A stretch of DNA of 64,000 nucleotides from Cumulibacter manganitolerans (lineage in GTDB: Bacteria; Actinomycetota; Actinomycetes; Mycobacteriales; Antricoccaceae), in NCBI RefSeq assembly GCF_009602465.1, contig NZ_WBKP01000012.1:1-64000 (forward strand), read 5' to 3'. The position numbers and the translations under genes were made by a program. This document shows, piece after piece, positions 25,044 to 32,623 of this stretch (within the stretch, counting starts at the first letter, position 1; each line of letters opens with the position of its first letter). The notes below the pieces were generated by a model, which was not told where the DNA came from, did no database searches, and worked only from the letters and a program-made list of their open reading frames with translations.

Positions 25044-26591
25044 TCAGACGCCGGGCTTGAGGTACGGCATCCAGGAGGCCACGCCGAGCTGGGCCTCCGC
25101 CGGGCGCAACGCCAGGTCGTCGCGGAGCGCCGTGAGCCGCCCGCGGATCTCCTCACCCGCGGTGGCGGCTCCGGCGGCGACGTGGTCCGGCGGGAAGCCG
25201 CGCGTCGCGAGCTCGGCGAGCGCACCGAGGGCGTGCAACCGGCTGACGATGAAGCCGACGTCGACGATGCGGCGCTGGCTGGGGCGATCGGGCAGCGAGA
25301 CGTCGAGCTCGGCGCCCAGCTTCGCGAGGTCGACGCCCTCCGGGTAGTCGGCGCGCAGCTGCGCCCCGAGGTCGCTGGTTCCGCGCTTGCGCATCTGGTC
25401 GGTGGTCTTCGCCCCGATCTGCGCGTAGAGCACGTCGTTGGAGCCCTCGAAGATCTGGAACGGTCGGGCGTCGACGACGCTGCGCCCGGCGATGTGGTCG
25501 GTGGCGTAGCCGCGGGCGCCGACCAGCTGCAGCAGCGACTGCGCGGCGTCGTGCATGTAGTCCGAGCACACCGTCTTGGCGGCGTTGGACGCGACGGCCG
25601 CCCGCGACAGGTCGACGTCCGCCGCGGCGTGCTCCGCGGCGTACAGGCTCAGCGCCGACACCAGCGCCAGCCGCCCCTGGATCCGCGCGACCCGCGCCTG
25701 CACCTGGTCGTAGCCGATCAGCGGCGAGCCGGAGACGGTGCGCTCGCGGGTGTGCCGCACGGCCTCGTCGGCGATCCGGCGCAGGAACCCGATCGCCATG
25801 CCGGGGAACTGCATGCGGCTGTGGTGCAGCATGTCGAGCATCATCCGCAGGCCGCCGCGGCCACCGTCGAGCCGGTGATCGAGCGGCACCCGGACGTCGA
25901 CCTTGTTGCGCCCGTACGGCAGGCCGTAGAGCCCCAGGTTCGGGTAGCGGCTGATGACCTCGATGCGCTGGTCGGCGTGGTCCTGCTCGCAGATGAACAG
26001 GTCGACGCCCTGGCTCAGGCCGCCGTCCTCGTTCATCGGGCGCGCCATGACCAGCCAGTAGTCGGCCCAGCCGGTGAGCCCGGCCCAGTGCTTGGTGCCC
26101 TGGATGGTGTAGCTCTGGCCGTCCTGGCGCCAGGCGGTCTGCATGGACAGCGCGTCGGTGCCGAAGTCCGGCTCGGTGATCATCAGCCCGCCCATCGCGT
26201 GGCCGGCGGCCATCCGCTTGAGCACGCGGCGTCCGACCTGCTCGTCGGCGTACTTCGCGACCGGCTGGATGAAGAGGGCGCCGTTGATGCCCATCATCAG
26301 GCCGAGCGACATCGACTGGTAGGACATCACGTCGAGCATGCCCTGGATCGCGACCGGCGAGTCGCCGAAGCCGCCGTACTGGTCCGGGATGAACGCGGAG
26401 AGCGGCTTGGCGGCCATGATGTCCCGGAGCACGAACGGCGGCAGGCCGCGGTTGCTTTCCATGAAGTCGGCGTCGACACGGCCGCGCATCACGCGGTTCA
26501 CCGTCTCGTCGAGGTTCGCGAGGAAGTCCGCGATCGCGCTGTCGCGCGCGGACGCGCTCGTGGTCAGGACTCGGTCGGCTGTCGCCGTCAT
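25044..26591 (-). CDS. Acyl-CoA dehydrogenase family protein (515 aa)
   Basis: Longer than typical acyl-CoA dehydrogenases (about 390 residues). The core spans roughly residues 20-415: MITEPDFGTDALSMQT (FAD/substrate loop), GLPYGRNKVDVRVPLD, GYDQVQARVARIQGRLALVSA, and QIFEGSNDVLYAQ carrying the putative catalytic Glu. About 100 further residues form an extra helical C-terminal domain. AGGAG lies 5 nt before ATG 26591. The divergent methyltransferase shares an intergenic palindrome. Substrate unknown. Confidence 0.88.
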   Translation of the reverse strand: MTATADRVLTTSASARDSAIADFLANLDETVNRVMRGRVDADFMESNRGLPPFVLRDIMAAKPLSAFIPDQYGGFGDSPVAIQGMLDVMSYQSMSLGLMMGINGALFIQPVAKYADEQVGRRVLKRMAAGHAMGGLMITEPDFGTDALSMQTAWRQDGQSYTIQGTKHWAGLTGWADYWLVMARPMNEDGGLSQGVDLFICEQDHADQRIEVISRYPNLGLYGLPYGRNKVDVRVPLDHRLDGGRGGLRMMLDMLHHSRMQFPGMAIGFLRRIADEAVRHTRERTVSGSPLIGYDQVQARVARIQGRLALVSALSLYAAEHAAADVDLSRAAVASNAAKTVCSDYMHDAAQSLLQLVGARGYATDHIAGRSVVDARPFQIFEGSNDVLYAQIGAKTTDQMRKRGTSDLGAQLRADYPEGVDLAKLGAELDVSLPDRPSQRRIVDVGFIVSRLHALGALAELATRGFPPDHVAAGAATAGEEIRGRLTALRDDLALRPAEAQLGVASWMPYLKPGV

Positions 26592-26629
26592 CGCACTCCT
26601 AGGGGGTTTGGGAAGCTCGGGGCTCGGCA

Positions 26630-26657
26630 TAACCTACGGTACCGTAGCCGTAGGTTA
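26630..26657. promoter_or_regulatory. 28-bp palindromic operator between divergent genes
   Basis: TAACCTACGG (26630-26639) and CCGTAGGTTA (26648-26657) are perfect inverted repeats. Nested within is the perfect palindrome CTACGGTACCGTAG (26634-26647). TAGGTT on the minus strand could be the -10 of the acyl-CoA dehydrogenase gene, so the site would control it directly. The regulator is not adjacent. Confidence 0.65.
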
Positions 26658-26700
26658 CGGTGTCGTAAGTGTGATCCTGGTGATCAAGTCGCCCCCCGCG

Positions 26701-26706
26701 CATACT
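26701..26706 (+). promoter_or_regulatory. -10 element of the leaderless methyltransferase gene
   Basis: CATACT, six nt, then ATG 26713. Confidence 0.45.
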
Positions 26707-26712
26707 GAGCGC

Positions 26713-27516
26713 ATGTCCGCCGACGACGTGTTCGCGGGATCCATCCCGCAGCTGTACGACTCGGTCCTCGTGCCGATGGTGTTCCTGGACTATGCCGAGG
26801 AAGTGGCGCGCGCCGCGAGCGCCGGCGAACCGCGTGACGTGCTGGAGACCGCGGCCGGGACGGGCGTGCTGACCCGCACGATCCACCGGGTGCTGCCCCA
26901 GGCGAGGATCACCGCCACCGACCTCAACCCCGCGATGCTCGCCCGCGCCGCGGAGAGGCTGCCGGAGTCCGACCGGGTGCGCTGGCGGCCGGCCAACGCC
27001 CAGTCGTTGCCGTTCGACGACAGGTCCTTCGACGCGGTGCTGTGCCAGTTCGGCGCGATGTTCTTCCCCGACCGCCCTGGCGCCTACGCCGAGGTCCGCC
27101 GGGTCCTGCGGCCGGGCGGCCGGTTCGTCACGGCGACCTGGGGCGCTCTGGAGGACAACGAGGTGGCGCTCGTCGTCGAGGATGCGCTGCGCGAGCTGTA
27201 CCCGGACGACCCGCCGGTGTTCTTCCGCCGGGTCCCGTTCGGCTACACCGATGCCGGGCTGATCCGGCACGAGCTGGAGGGCGCCGGGCTGCGGGACGTC
27301 GAGGTCCGGGAGGTGCGCTACCGCAACGCCCCGGCGTCCGCCCGCGAGATCGCGCTCGCGCACTGCCAGGGCACGCCGATGGCCAACGTGCTCGCCGAGC
27401 GGGGGCTGTCCCTTCCCCAGGTCACCGACGCGGTCACCGCGCTGCTGGAGCAGCGGCTGGGTACCGCGCCGTACGAGGGCCGGATCCTGGCCAACATCGC
27501 GACGGCCACCGCCTGA
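26713..27516 (+). CDS. Class I SAM-dependent methyltransferase
   Basis: 267 residues. Motif I VLETAAGTGVLTRTI, the acidic ATDLNP after strand 2, FDAVLCQFGAMFFPD and RVLRPGGRFV (post-I motifs) define a UbiE/type-11 methyltransferase. The substrate domain gives no clue to the acceptor. Divergent from the acyl-CoA dehydrogenase gene and perhaps co-regulated through the palindrome at 26630-26657. Followed by a family B repeat. Confidence 0.87.
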   Translation: MSADDVFAGSIPQLYDSVLVPMVFLDYAEEVARAASAGEPRDVLETAAGTGVLTRTIHRVLPQARITATDLNPAMLARAAERLPESDRVRWRPANAQSLPFDDRSFDAVLCQFGAMFFPDRPGAYAEVRRVLRPGGRFVTATWGALEDNEVALVVEDALRELYPDDPPVFFRRVPFGYTDAGLIRHELEGAGLRDVEVREVRYRNAPASAREIALAHCQGTPMANVLAERGLSLPQVTDAVTALLEQRLGTAPYEGRILANIATATA

Positions 27517-27536
27517 CCCGCCCCCGCGACGACACT

Positions 27537-27591
27537 CTGCGGGGCAGCGGCACACGCTAGCGCCCCGATACCGTCACCGGCTGCCCCGCAG
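27537..27591. repeat. Repeat family B, copy 1 (palindromic, 55 bp)
   Basis: CTGCGGGGCAGC (27537-27548) and GCTGCCCCGCAG (27580-27591) are perfect 12-bp inverted arms around a ~31-bp centre with CACGCTAGCGCCCCGATA. Two related copies lie at 28797-28853 and 30702-30762. Can act as a terminator after the methyltransferase gene. Confidence 0.8.
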
Positions 27592-27630
27592 AAGGGCTCG
27601 GCTGTCGGTGCGGACGGCGATACTGCAGGC

Positions 27631-28809
27631 ATGCTCTTCAGCGACGAGGCCCGGCGGGCACGGCTGGCCCGCCGGCACGCGATCCACCCGCGGCATCGGC
27701 TCGGCTCCCCGGCGGCGGTCGCCGATGCGCTGGGCGCCCTGCACGCCACCGAGGCGCACGCCGTCCATCTCGCCGTCGCCGCCCGCACCGACGGCGTGTC
27801 CGCCGCGGACGTCGATCGCGCGCTGTACGTCGAGCGCAGCCTGGTCAAGCAGCTGGCGATGCGCCGCACGCTGTTCGCGTTCCCGCGCGACCTGCTGCCG
27901 GCGACGCTCGGCAGCGCCTCCGCCCGCGTCGCGGCCCAGCAGCGCGTGCTGATCGCGAAGGACGTCCAGAAGCACGGCGTCACCGACGACGGCCCGGCGT
28001 GGGTCGAGCGGGCGTGCGCCGCCGTCCTCGCCCGGCTCGCCGACGGCGAGGCGCTGACCGCCCGGGAGCTGCGCGAGCAGCTGCCCGAGCTCGACGGGCG
28101 TTCGGTGGCGGGAGCCCGGAAGTGGGACGTGTCGACGCCGTTCGCGCCGCGCGTGCTGACCCTCCTCGGCGCCGAGGGCCGCATCGTCCGCGGCGAGAAC
28201 GACGGCCACTGGCGCACCTCCCGGCCGCGCTGGATGCTGACCGAGAGCTGGCTGGGCGAGCGTCCGGAACCGCTGGACGAACGCTGCGGCTACGCCGAGC
28301 TGGTACGCCGGTGGCTGGGCGCCTTCGGCCCCGGGACGGAGGCCGACCTGGCGTGGTGGCTCGGCGCGACGAAGGCCGCCGTCCGCGCCGCGCTCGCGGA
28401 CGTCGCAGCCCAGACCGTCGAGCTGGAATCCGGCGCCACCGGCTACGTCCTGCCCGGGGACGACCAGCCCGACGAGCCGGACGGCGGCTGGGCGGCGCTG
28501 CTGCCGGTACTCGACCCGAGCACCATGGGCTGGAAGGTGCGCGACTTCTACCTGCCGCCGGCGTACGTCCCGGAGCTCTTCGACGGCAACGGCAACGCCG
28601 GCTCGACCGCCTGGCTCGACGGGCGCGTGGTGGGCTGCTGGGTGCAGGACGACGCGGGCCGCGTCCAGGTCGTCCCCGTCGAGCCGATCCCCGCCGCGGG
28701 CCGCCGGCTGCTCGAGGCCGAGGCCGAACGGCTCACCGCCTTCCTGGACGGCGTCGTCATCCGAAACATCTACAAGTCCCCGCTGACGCTGCGTTCCGCG
28801 GTGCAGTAG
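27631..28809 (+). CDS. AlkZ-like winged-helix DNA-binding protein, second paralogue
   Basis: 392 residues, HTH_42 family. Recognisable segments: LGALHATEAHAVHLAVAART (where glycosylase members often have an LxxQxQ-like motif), MRRTLFAFPRDLLP, SWLGERPEPLD, ELVRRWLGAFGPGTEADLAWWLG, LLPVLDPSTMGWKVRDFYL, and the C-terminal GRVVGCWVQD. The putative catalytic Gln pair appears as His and Thr, so lesion-processing activity is doubtful. GATACT six nt before ATG 27631 suggests a leaderless start. The stop codon lies inside a family B repeat. Confidence 0.82.
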   Translation: MLFSDEARRARLARRHAIHPRHRLGSPAAVADALGALHATEAHAVHLAVAARTDGVSAADVDRALYVERSLVKQLAMRRTLFAFPRDLLPATLGSASARVAAQQRVLIAKDVQKHGVTDDGPAWVERACAAVLARLADGEALTARELREQLPELDGRSVAGARKWDVSTPFAPRVLTLLGAEGRIVRGENDGHWRTSRPRWMLTESWLGERPEPLDERCGYAELVRRWLGAFGPGTEADLAWWLGATKAAVRAALADVAAQTVELESGATGYVLPGDDQPDEPDGGWAALLPVLDPSTMGWKVRDFYLPPAYVPELFDGNGNAGSTAWLDGRVVGCWVQDDAGRVQVVPVEPIPAAGRRLLEAEAERLTAFLDGVVIRNIYKSPLTLRSAVQ

Positions 28810-28853
28810 CGCACGCTATCCGCGCCCGATCGTGCACCACTGCCCCGCAGATC
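28797..28853. repeat. Repeat family B, copy 2, overlapping a stop codon
   Basis: The right half (CACGCT, GCGCCCGAT, then CTGCCCCGCAGATC-like) matches copies 1 and 3. The left arm is degenerate (CCGCGGTGCAG) and runs through the last codons and TAG of the preceding winged-helix gene. Confidence 0.6.
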
Positions 28854-28902
28854 ACCACACGGCGACGTTGCGCCGACCGCGCGGAGTGGGAAGATGTGTG
28901 GC

Positions 28903-29826
28903 ATGCCTGTCAACATCCCTCGTGATCTCCCCGCGCGCGCCACGCTCGAGGCGGAGAACATCTTCGTGATGTCCGATGAGCAGGCCAGCCATCAGGACAT
29001 CCGACCGCTGAAGATCGCGATCCTCAACCTGATGCCCCTCAAGATCGCCACCGAGACGCAGTTGCTGCGGATGCTCGGCAGCACCCCGCTGCAGGTGGAG
29101 GTCACCCTGCTGCACATGGCGACCCACGAGTCCCGCAACACCTCGCCGGCGCACCTCGACGCGTTCTACGCGACCTGGGAGGACGTCCAGGACGAGTACT
29201 TCGACGGACTGATCATCACCGGCGCGCCCATCGAGAAGCTGCCCTTCGAGGACGTCGGCTACTGGCCGGAGATGACGCAGATCCTCGACTGGAGCCGCGA
29301 CCACGTCTTCTCGACCATGCACGTCTGCTGGGGAGCGCAGGCGGCGCTGTACCACCACTACGGCGTCGGCAAGCACGAGCTGCCGGAGAAGATCTTCGGG
29401 GTCTTCGACCACGAGGTGCTCAAGCCGCGCGCGAAGCTGCTCAGCGGGTTCGACGAGCGGTTCGTCGCGCCGCACTCGCGGCACACCGACGTCCGGGCGG
29501 ACGAGATCGAGGCCACCGGCAAGATCGAGCTGCTGGCGATCAGCGAGGAGGCCGGCGTCTTCCTGGCCGCCACGCCCGACTGCCGGCAGGTGTTCGTCAC
29601 CGGGCATCCGGAGTACGACAGCGACACGCTCGACCTGGAGTACCGGCGCGACCTCGCCAGCGGCCAGCAGATCGCGGTGCCCAAGCACTACTTCCCGAAC
29701 GACGACCCCTCGCAGAAGCCGGTCATCCGGTGGCGAGGGCACGGCTTCCTGCTGTACGCCAACTGGCTGAACTACTGCGTGTACCAGGAGACGCCGTTCG
29801 ACCGCAGGGCGATGCGCCGCGACTGA
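28903..29826 (+). CDS. metA: MetA-type homoserine O-acyltransferase, predicted acetyl-CoA-dependent
   Basis: 307 residues, MetA family. Catalytic Cys142 (MHVCWGAQ), His235 and Glu237 (VTGHPEYD) are all in place. Position 111, which separates acetyl- from succinyl-CoA users, is Glu ([12 protein letters not shown]); succinyl users have Gly there. So the product is predicted to be O-acetylhomoserine, for methionine synthesis. Start ATG 28903, with GAAGAT seven nt upstream. No other methionine gene is nearby. Confidence 0.93.
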   Translation: MPVNIPRDLPARATLEAENIFVMSDEQASHQDIRPLKIAILNLMPLKIATETQLLRMLGSTPLQVEVTLLHMATHESRNTSPAHLDAFYATWEDVQDEYFDGLIITGAPIEKLPFEDVGYWPEMTQILDWSRDHVFSTMHVCWGAQAALYHHYGVGKHELPEKIFGVFDHEVLKPRAKLLSGFDERFVAPHSRHTDVRADEIEATGKIELLAISEEAGVFLAATPDCRQVFVTGHPEYDSDTLDLEYRRDLASGQQIAVPKHYFPNDDPSQKPVIRWRGHGFLLYANWLNYCVYQETPFDRRAMRRD

Positions 29827-29875
29827 GCCGCGCCCACGCGACCCGGATCCACCGACCGAGAGGACACCCTCAGCG

Positions 29876-30670
29876 ATGACCGACCCGACCGCGGCCCCGG
29901 CGAGCTACGCCTCCCTGTTCGACCTGACCGGCAAGCGCGCGATGGTGGTCGGGGGCGCGTCGGGCATCGGCCGCGAGGTCGCCCGGGGGCTGGCCGACCA
30001 CCACGCCCAGGTCGTCGTCGCCGATCGCAACCTCGACGGCGCGCGGGAGACCGCGGCGCTGCTCGCCGACGGCACGGCCATCGAGCTCGACGTCCTGGAC
30101 GTCACGCAGATCGACCGGGCGGCCGCCGAGCACCCCGACCTCGACGTGCTGGTCTTCACGGCCGCGACCAACGTGCGCAAGCGGGTCGTCGACTACTCGC
30201 CCGAGGAGCTGGACCGGGTCATCGACCTCAACCTCAAGGCGTCCTTCCACCTGGTCCGGGCGTTCGGGTCGGCGATGGCCCGGCGCCCGAACGGCGGCTC
30301 GATCATCGGCTTCTCGTCGATCCGGGCGGTGGCCGTCGAGCCCGGGCAGTCGGTGTACGCCGCCACCAAGGCCGGCGTCATCCAGCTGCTGCGCACCGCG
30401 GCGGCCGAGCTGGGCCCGCAGCGGGTGCGCTGCAACGCCATCGCCCCCGGCGTGGTCACCACCGCGCTGACCCAGCAGATCCGCGACGACAAGGCGTGGA
30501 ACGACGCGTACGCGCAGAAGTCCGCGCTCGGCCGCTGGGCGGCGCCGCACGAGATGGTCGGCGCGGCGGTCTACCTCGCCAGCGACGCCGCGAGCTTCGT
30601 GACCGGCTCGGTGCTGTTCGTCGACGGCGGCTGGACCGCGATCGACGGCCGGTTCGAGCCACCCAACTAG
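29876..30670 (+). CDS. Short-chain dehydrogenase/reductase
   Basis: 264 residues, classical SDR. Cofactor motif VVGGASGIGREVA, Asp at the end of strand 2 (VVADRN; suggests NAD preference), TAATN in place of NNAG, catalytic Ser in GFSSIRA, and YAATK with the Tyr/Lys pair. C-terminal VTGSVLFVDGGWTA. Like sugar-alcohol or gluconate dehydrogenases; substrate unknown. GAGAGGA lies upstream of ATG 29876. Confidence 0.88.
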   Translation: MTDPTAAPASYASLFDLTGKRAMVVGGASGIGREVARGLADHHAQVVVADRNLDGARETAALLADGTAIELDVLDVTQIDRAAAEHPDLDVLVFTAATNVRKRVVDYSPEELDRVIDLNLKASFHLVRAFGSAMARRPNGGSIIGFSSIRAVAVEPGQSVYAATKAGVIQLLRTAAAELGPQRVRCNAIAPGVVTTALTQQIRDDKAWNDAYAQKSALGRWAAPHEMVGAAVYLASDAASFVTGSVLFVDGGWTAIDGRFEPPN

Positions 30671-30701
30671 CCCCTCACCGACGTCCACCCGCCCGCCGGC
30701 G

Positions 30702-30762
30702 GATCTGCGGGGCAGCCGGTGACGCTCGCCGCCCGATATCGTCACCCGCAGCCCCGCAGATC
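30702..30762. repeat. Repeat family B, copy 3 (nested palindrome, 61 bp)
   Basis: Outer arms GATCTGCGGGGC (30702-30713) and GCCCCGCAGATC (30751-30762) are perfect inverted repeats. Inner arms GGTGAC (30718-30723) and GTCACC (30741-30746) pair as well. The centre shares CGCCCGATAT with the other copies. Confidence 0.8.
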
Positions 30763-30779
30763 GTCGGAGAGGACGTGCC

Positions 30780-31445
30780 ATGGGTGTACCGGCGAGGCCG
30801 GCCGACGATCCGGCCGCCTGGTTCACGCGCCCCACCCTGCGCGGCGGCCACGTCACGCTGCGTCCGCTGCGTCTCGCGGACGCCGAGGCGTGGCCGGCGC
30901 TGCTCGGCGACGAGGCCACGGCTCGGGAGGTGTGGGCGTGGATGACCGTCGCCCGGCCGCGCGATGCCGAGCAGGCGCGCGCGGTGGTGCGGGCGCACCT
31001 GCAGCGGCAGGACGATCGCCAGTCGGTGTGCTTCACGCAGACCACGCCGCGGGACGACGCGCCGATCGGGATGACCAGCTTCTACGACATCGATCCGGCC
31101 GTGCGCACCCTCGCGATCGGCTGGACGTGGATCGCCAAGCCGTACTGGGCGAGCGGTGTCAACACCGAGGCCAAGCTGCTGTTGCTGAGCCGGGCGTTCG
31201 ACGAGCTGGGTGCGGCACGGGTGGTGTGGCACGTCGACATCAACAACGCCCGCTCGCAGGCAGCGGTGCGCGCGCTCGGCGCGGTGCAGGAGGGGATCCT
31301 GCGCAAGCACCGCATCCGCCCCGACGGCAGCTGGCGCGACACCGTGCAGTTCTGCATGACGGACGACGACTGGCCGGCCGCGCGTGCGGCGTTGCGCATT
31401 CGGCTGGCAGCGAAAGCCCGAACGGGGCCGCGCGAGGTTTCGTAG
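30780..31445 (+). CDS. GNAT family acetyltransferase (RimJ/RimL-like)
   Basis: 221 residues. The order TLRGGHVTLRPLRLADAEAW, then IGMTSFYDIDP, LAIGWTWIAKPYWASGVNTEAKLLLLSRAFDELGAARVVWHVDINNARSQAAVRALGAVQEGILRKH fits the N-acetyltransferase fold of RimJ/RimL-type proteins. An alternative is a ribosomal-protein or small-molecule acetylase. GGAG precedes ATG 30780 at 8-10 nt. Confidence 0.85.
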   Translation: MGVPARPADDPAAWFTRPTLRGGHVTLRPLRLADAEAWPALLGDEATAREVWAWMTVARPRDAEQARAVVRAHLQRQDDRQSVCFTQTTPRDDAPIGMTSFYDIDPAVRTLAIGWTWIAKPYWASGVNTEAKLLLLSRAFDELGAARVVWHVDINNARSQAAVRALGAVQEGILRKHRIRPDGSWRDTVQFCMTDDDWPAARAALRIRLAAKARTGPREVS

Positions 31446-31448
31446 TGT
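31443..31448 (+). promoter_or_regulatory. -10 element of the leaderless 104-codon gene
   Basis: TAGTGT, six nt, ATG 31455. It overlaps the stop region of the acetyltransferase gene. Confidence 0.5.
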
Positions 31449-31454
31449 GGAGCC

Positions 31455-31769
31455 ATGTCTGATCTGTCCACGCCGAACGAGCTGCTCGAGCGGCTCGCCC
31501 AGCACACCGCCGACATCGAGCGCCGCGCCGCCGAGGATTCGGGCTTCGAGCCGTACGCCGTGCTCGGGCTGCACGCCGACGTCCGGCCCTACCTCGACAA
31601 CTGGGCGTCGTACAACACCGAGCAACGCACCGTGATCGCCGAGACGGTCAACTACATCACGCAGGTCGCCGATCCGTTCGCGGACGCCGGCGCCGACGGC
31701 TACGACGACGACCGGGCGATGGTGGCCGAGCTCCCGGGGCGCATCAAGGCGCTGGCCGACCCGGAGTAG
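31455..31769 (+). CDS. Hypothetical acidic protein, 104 aa
   Basis: I do not recognise a family. The protein is soluble and acidic with alternating helices (NELLERLAQHTADIERRAAED, EQRTVIAETVNYITQVADPF, DRAMVAELPGRIKALADPE). The codon use matches its neighbours and the leaderless promoter supports it as a real gene. No nucleic-acid-binding or metal motif is visible. Confidence 0.65.
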   Translation: MSDLSTPNELLERLAQHTADIERRAAEDSGFEPYAVLGLHADVRPYLDNWASYNTEQRTVIAETVNYITQVADPFADAGADGYDDDRAMVAELPGRIKALADPE

Positions 31770-31819
31770 CGGACCCGCTCGGGGGGCGCGGCGGATGACG
31801 CCGGCGAGCATCGACCGCG

Positions 31820-32533
31820 CTATGCGCCGGCCCGCGGGTCGGTGTCCGTCGGGTCGTAGTCGGCGGCATCGCTCATCGGCACGCTGAGCGCGTCGCGGGC
31901 GAACCGGGGGACGATGAACAGGCCCGACGCCTCGACCGTCACCCGGCCCTCTGCGTCCAGCACCTGGCCGCGCACGTAGGTGCGCCAGCCTGCGACCCGC
32001 TCCAGCCAGGCCTCGGCGGTGAGATCCTGCTGCAGCGGCGACGGTCGCCGGTACGAGACCTCCAGGGACGCCGTCATGCCCGGCCGGCCGGCCAGCGGCG
32101 GGACCGACCCGAGCACCTGGTCGAGCACCAGCGCCAGGACGCCGCCGTGCACGTGCCGCGGCGGCCCCTCGTAGGCCGCGCCCAGGTTGAACCGGCAGGT
32201 CACCCGCTTGGCCGCCTTGTCCCGCTCCATCCGCAGCGGCGGCGCGAACGCGTTGCGGCGGCCGACCGCGGGATTGCCCGGGTCGCGCAGCCGCCCGTCG
32301 CTGCTGACCTGCAGCCCGACCGGTCCGTCGTGCGCGTCCGCGAGCAGCCGCCGGCCGACGGCACGGACCTCCGCCGTCAGCGCGTCGAGGTCGGCGACGT
32401 CGACGCGGGTGCGGATCGTCGCGTCGAGCAGCTCGCGGACCGCGTCCGCGAGCGCCTCGTGGGCGCGCTCCTTCTCGCGAAGCCCCTCCGGGTCCTCGAC
32501 CTCGACAGTGACCGGCACGAATCCATCTGACAC
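31820..32533 (-). CDS. PaaI-type thioesterase (hotdog fold)
   Basis: 237 residues: an N-terminal helical extension of about 90 residues, then a hotdog domain with HVHGGVLALVLDQVLG (the conserved HGG-x-D pattern) and SLEVSYRRPSPLQQDLTAEAWLERVAGW. Predicted acyl-CoA thioesterase in the cytoplasm. The start is taken as GTG 32533 because GACAAT ends six nt upstream on the minus strand. It is divergent from the molybdopterin oxidoreductase gene. Confidence 0.83.
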   Translation of the reverse strand: MSDGFVPVTVEVEDPEGLREKERAHEALADAVRELLDATIRTRVDVADLDALTAEVRAVGRRLLADAHDGPVGLQVSSDGRLRDPGNPAVGRRNAFAPPLRMERDKAAKRVTCRFNLGAAYEGPPRHVHGGVLALVLDQVLGSVPPLAGRPGMTASLEVSYRRPSPLQQDLTAEAWLERVAGWRTYVRGQVLDAEGRVTVEASGLFIVPRFARDALSVPMSDAADYDPTDTDPRAGA

Positions 32534-32539
32534 CCGCTC

Positions 32540-32545
32540 ATTGTC
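32540..32545 (-). promoter_or_regulatory. -10 element of the leaderless thioesterase gene
   Basis: GACAAT on the minus strand, six nt before GTG 32533. Confidence 0.4.
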
Positions 32546-32611
32546 CGCCAGCCGGGCGCGTCGGCGTCGCGCGGGGCGGCCACGGCCGGCTCCCGGGGTT
32601 GCCCGCCGGGC

Positions 32612-32617
32612 TACCCT
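32612..32617 (+). promoter_or_regulatory. -10 element of the leaderless molybdopterin oxidoreductase gene
   Basis: TACCCT, six nt, ATG 32624. Confidence 0.55.
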
Positions 32618-32623
32618 CGGCGT

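Noticed and set aside
23883-26708. Plus-strand ORF of 941 codons
   Set aside because: It lies antisense to the M4 protease and acyl-CoA dehydrogenase, both with intact catalytic motifs; a GC-rich shadow frame.
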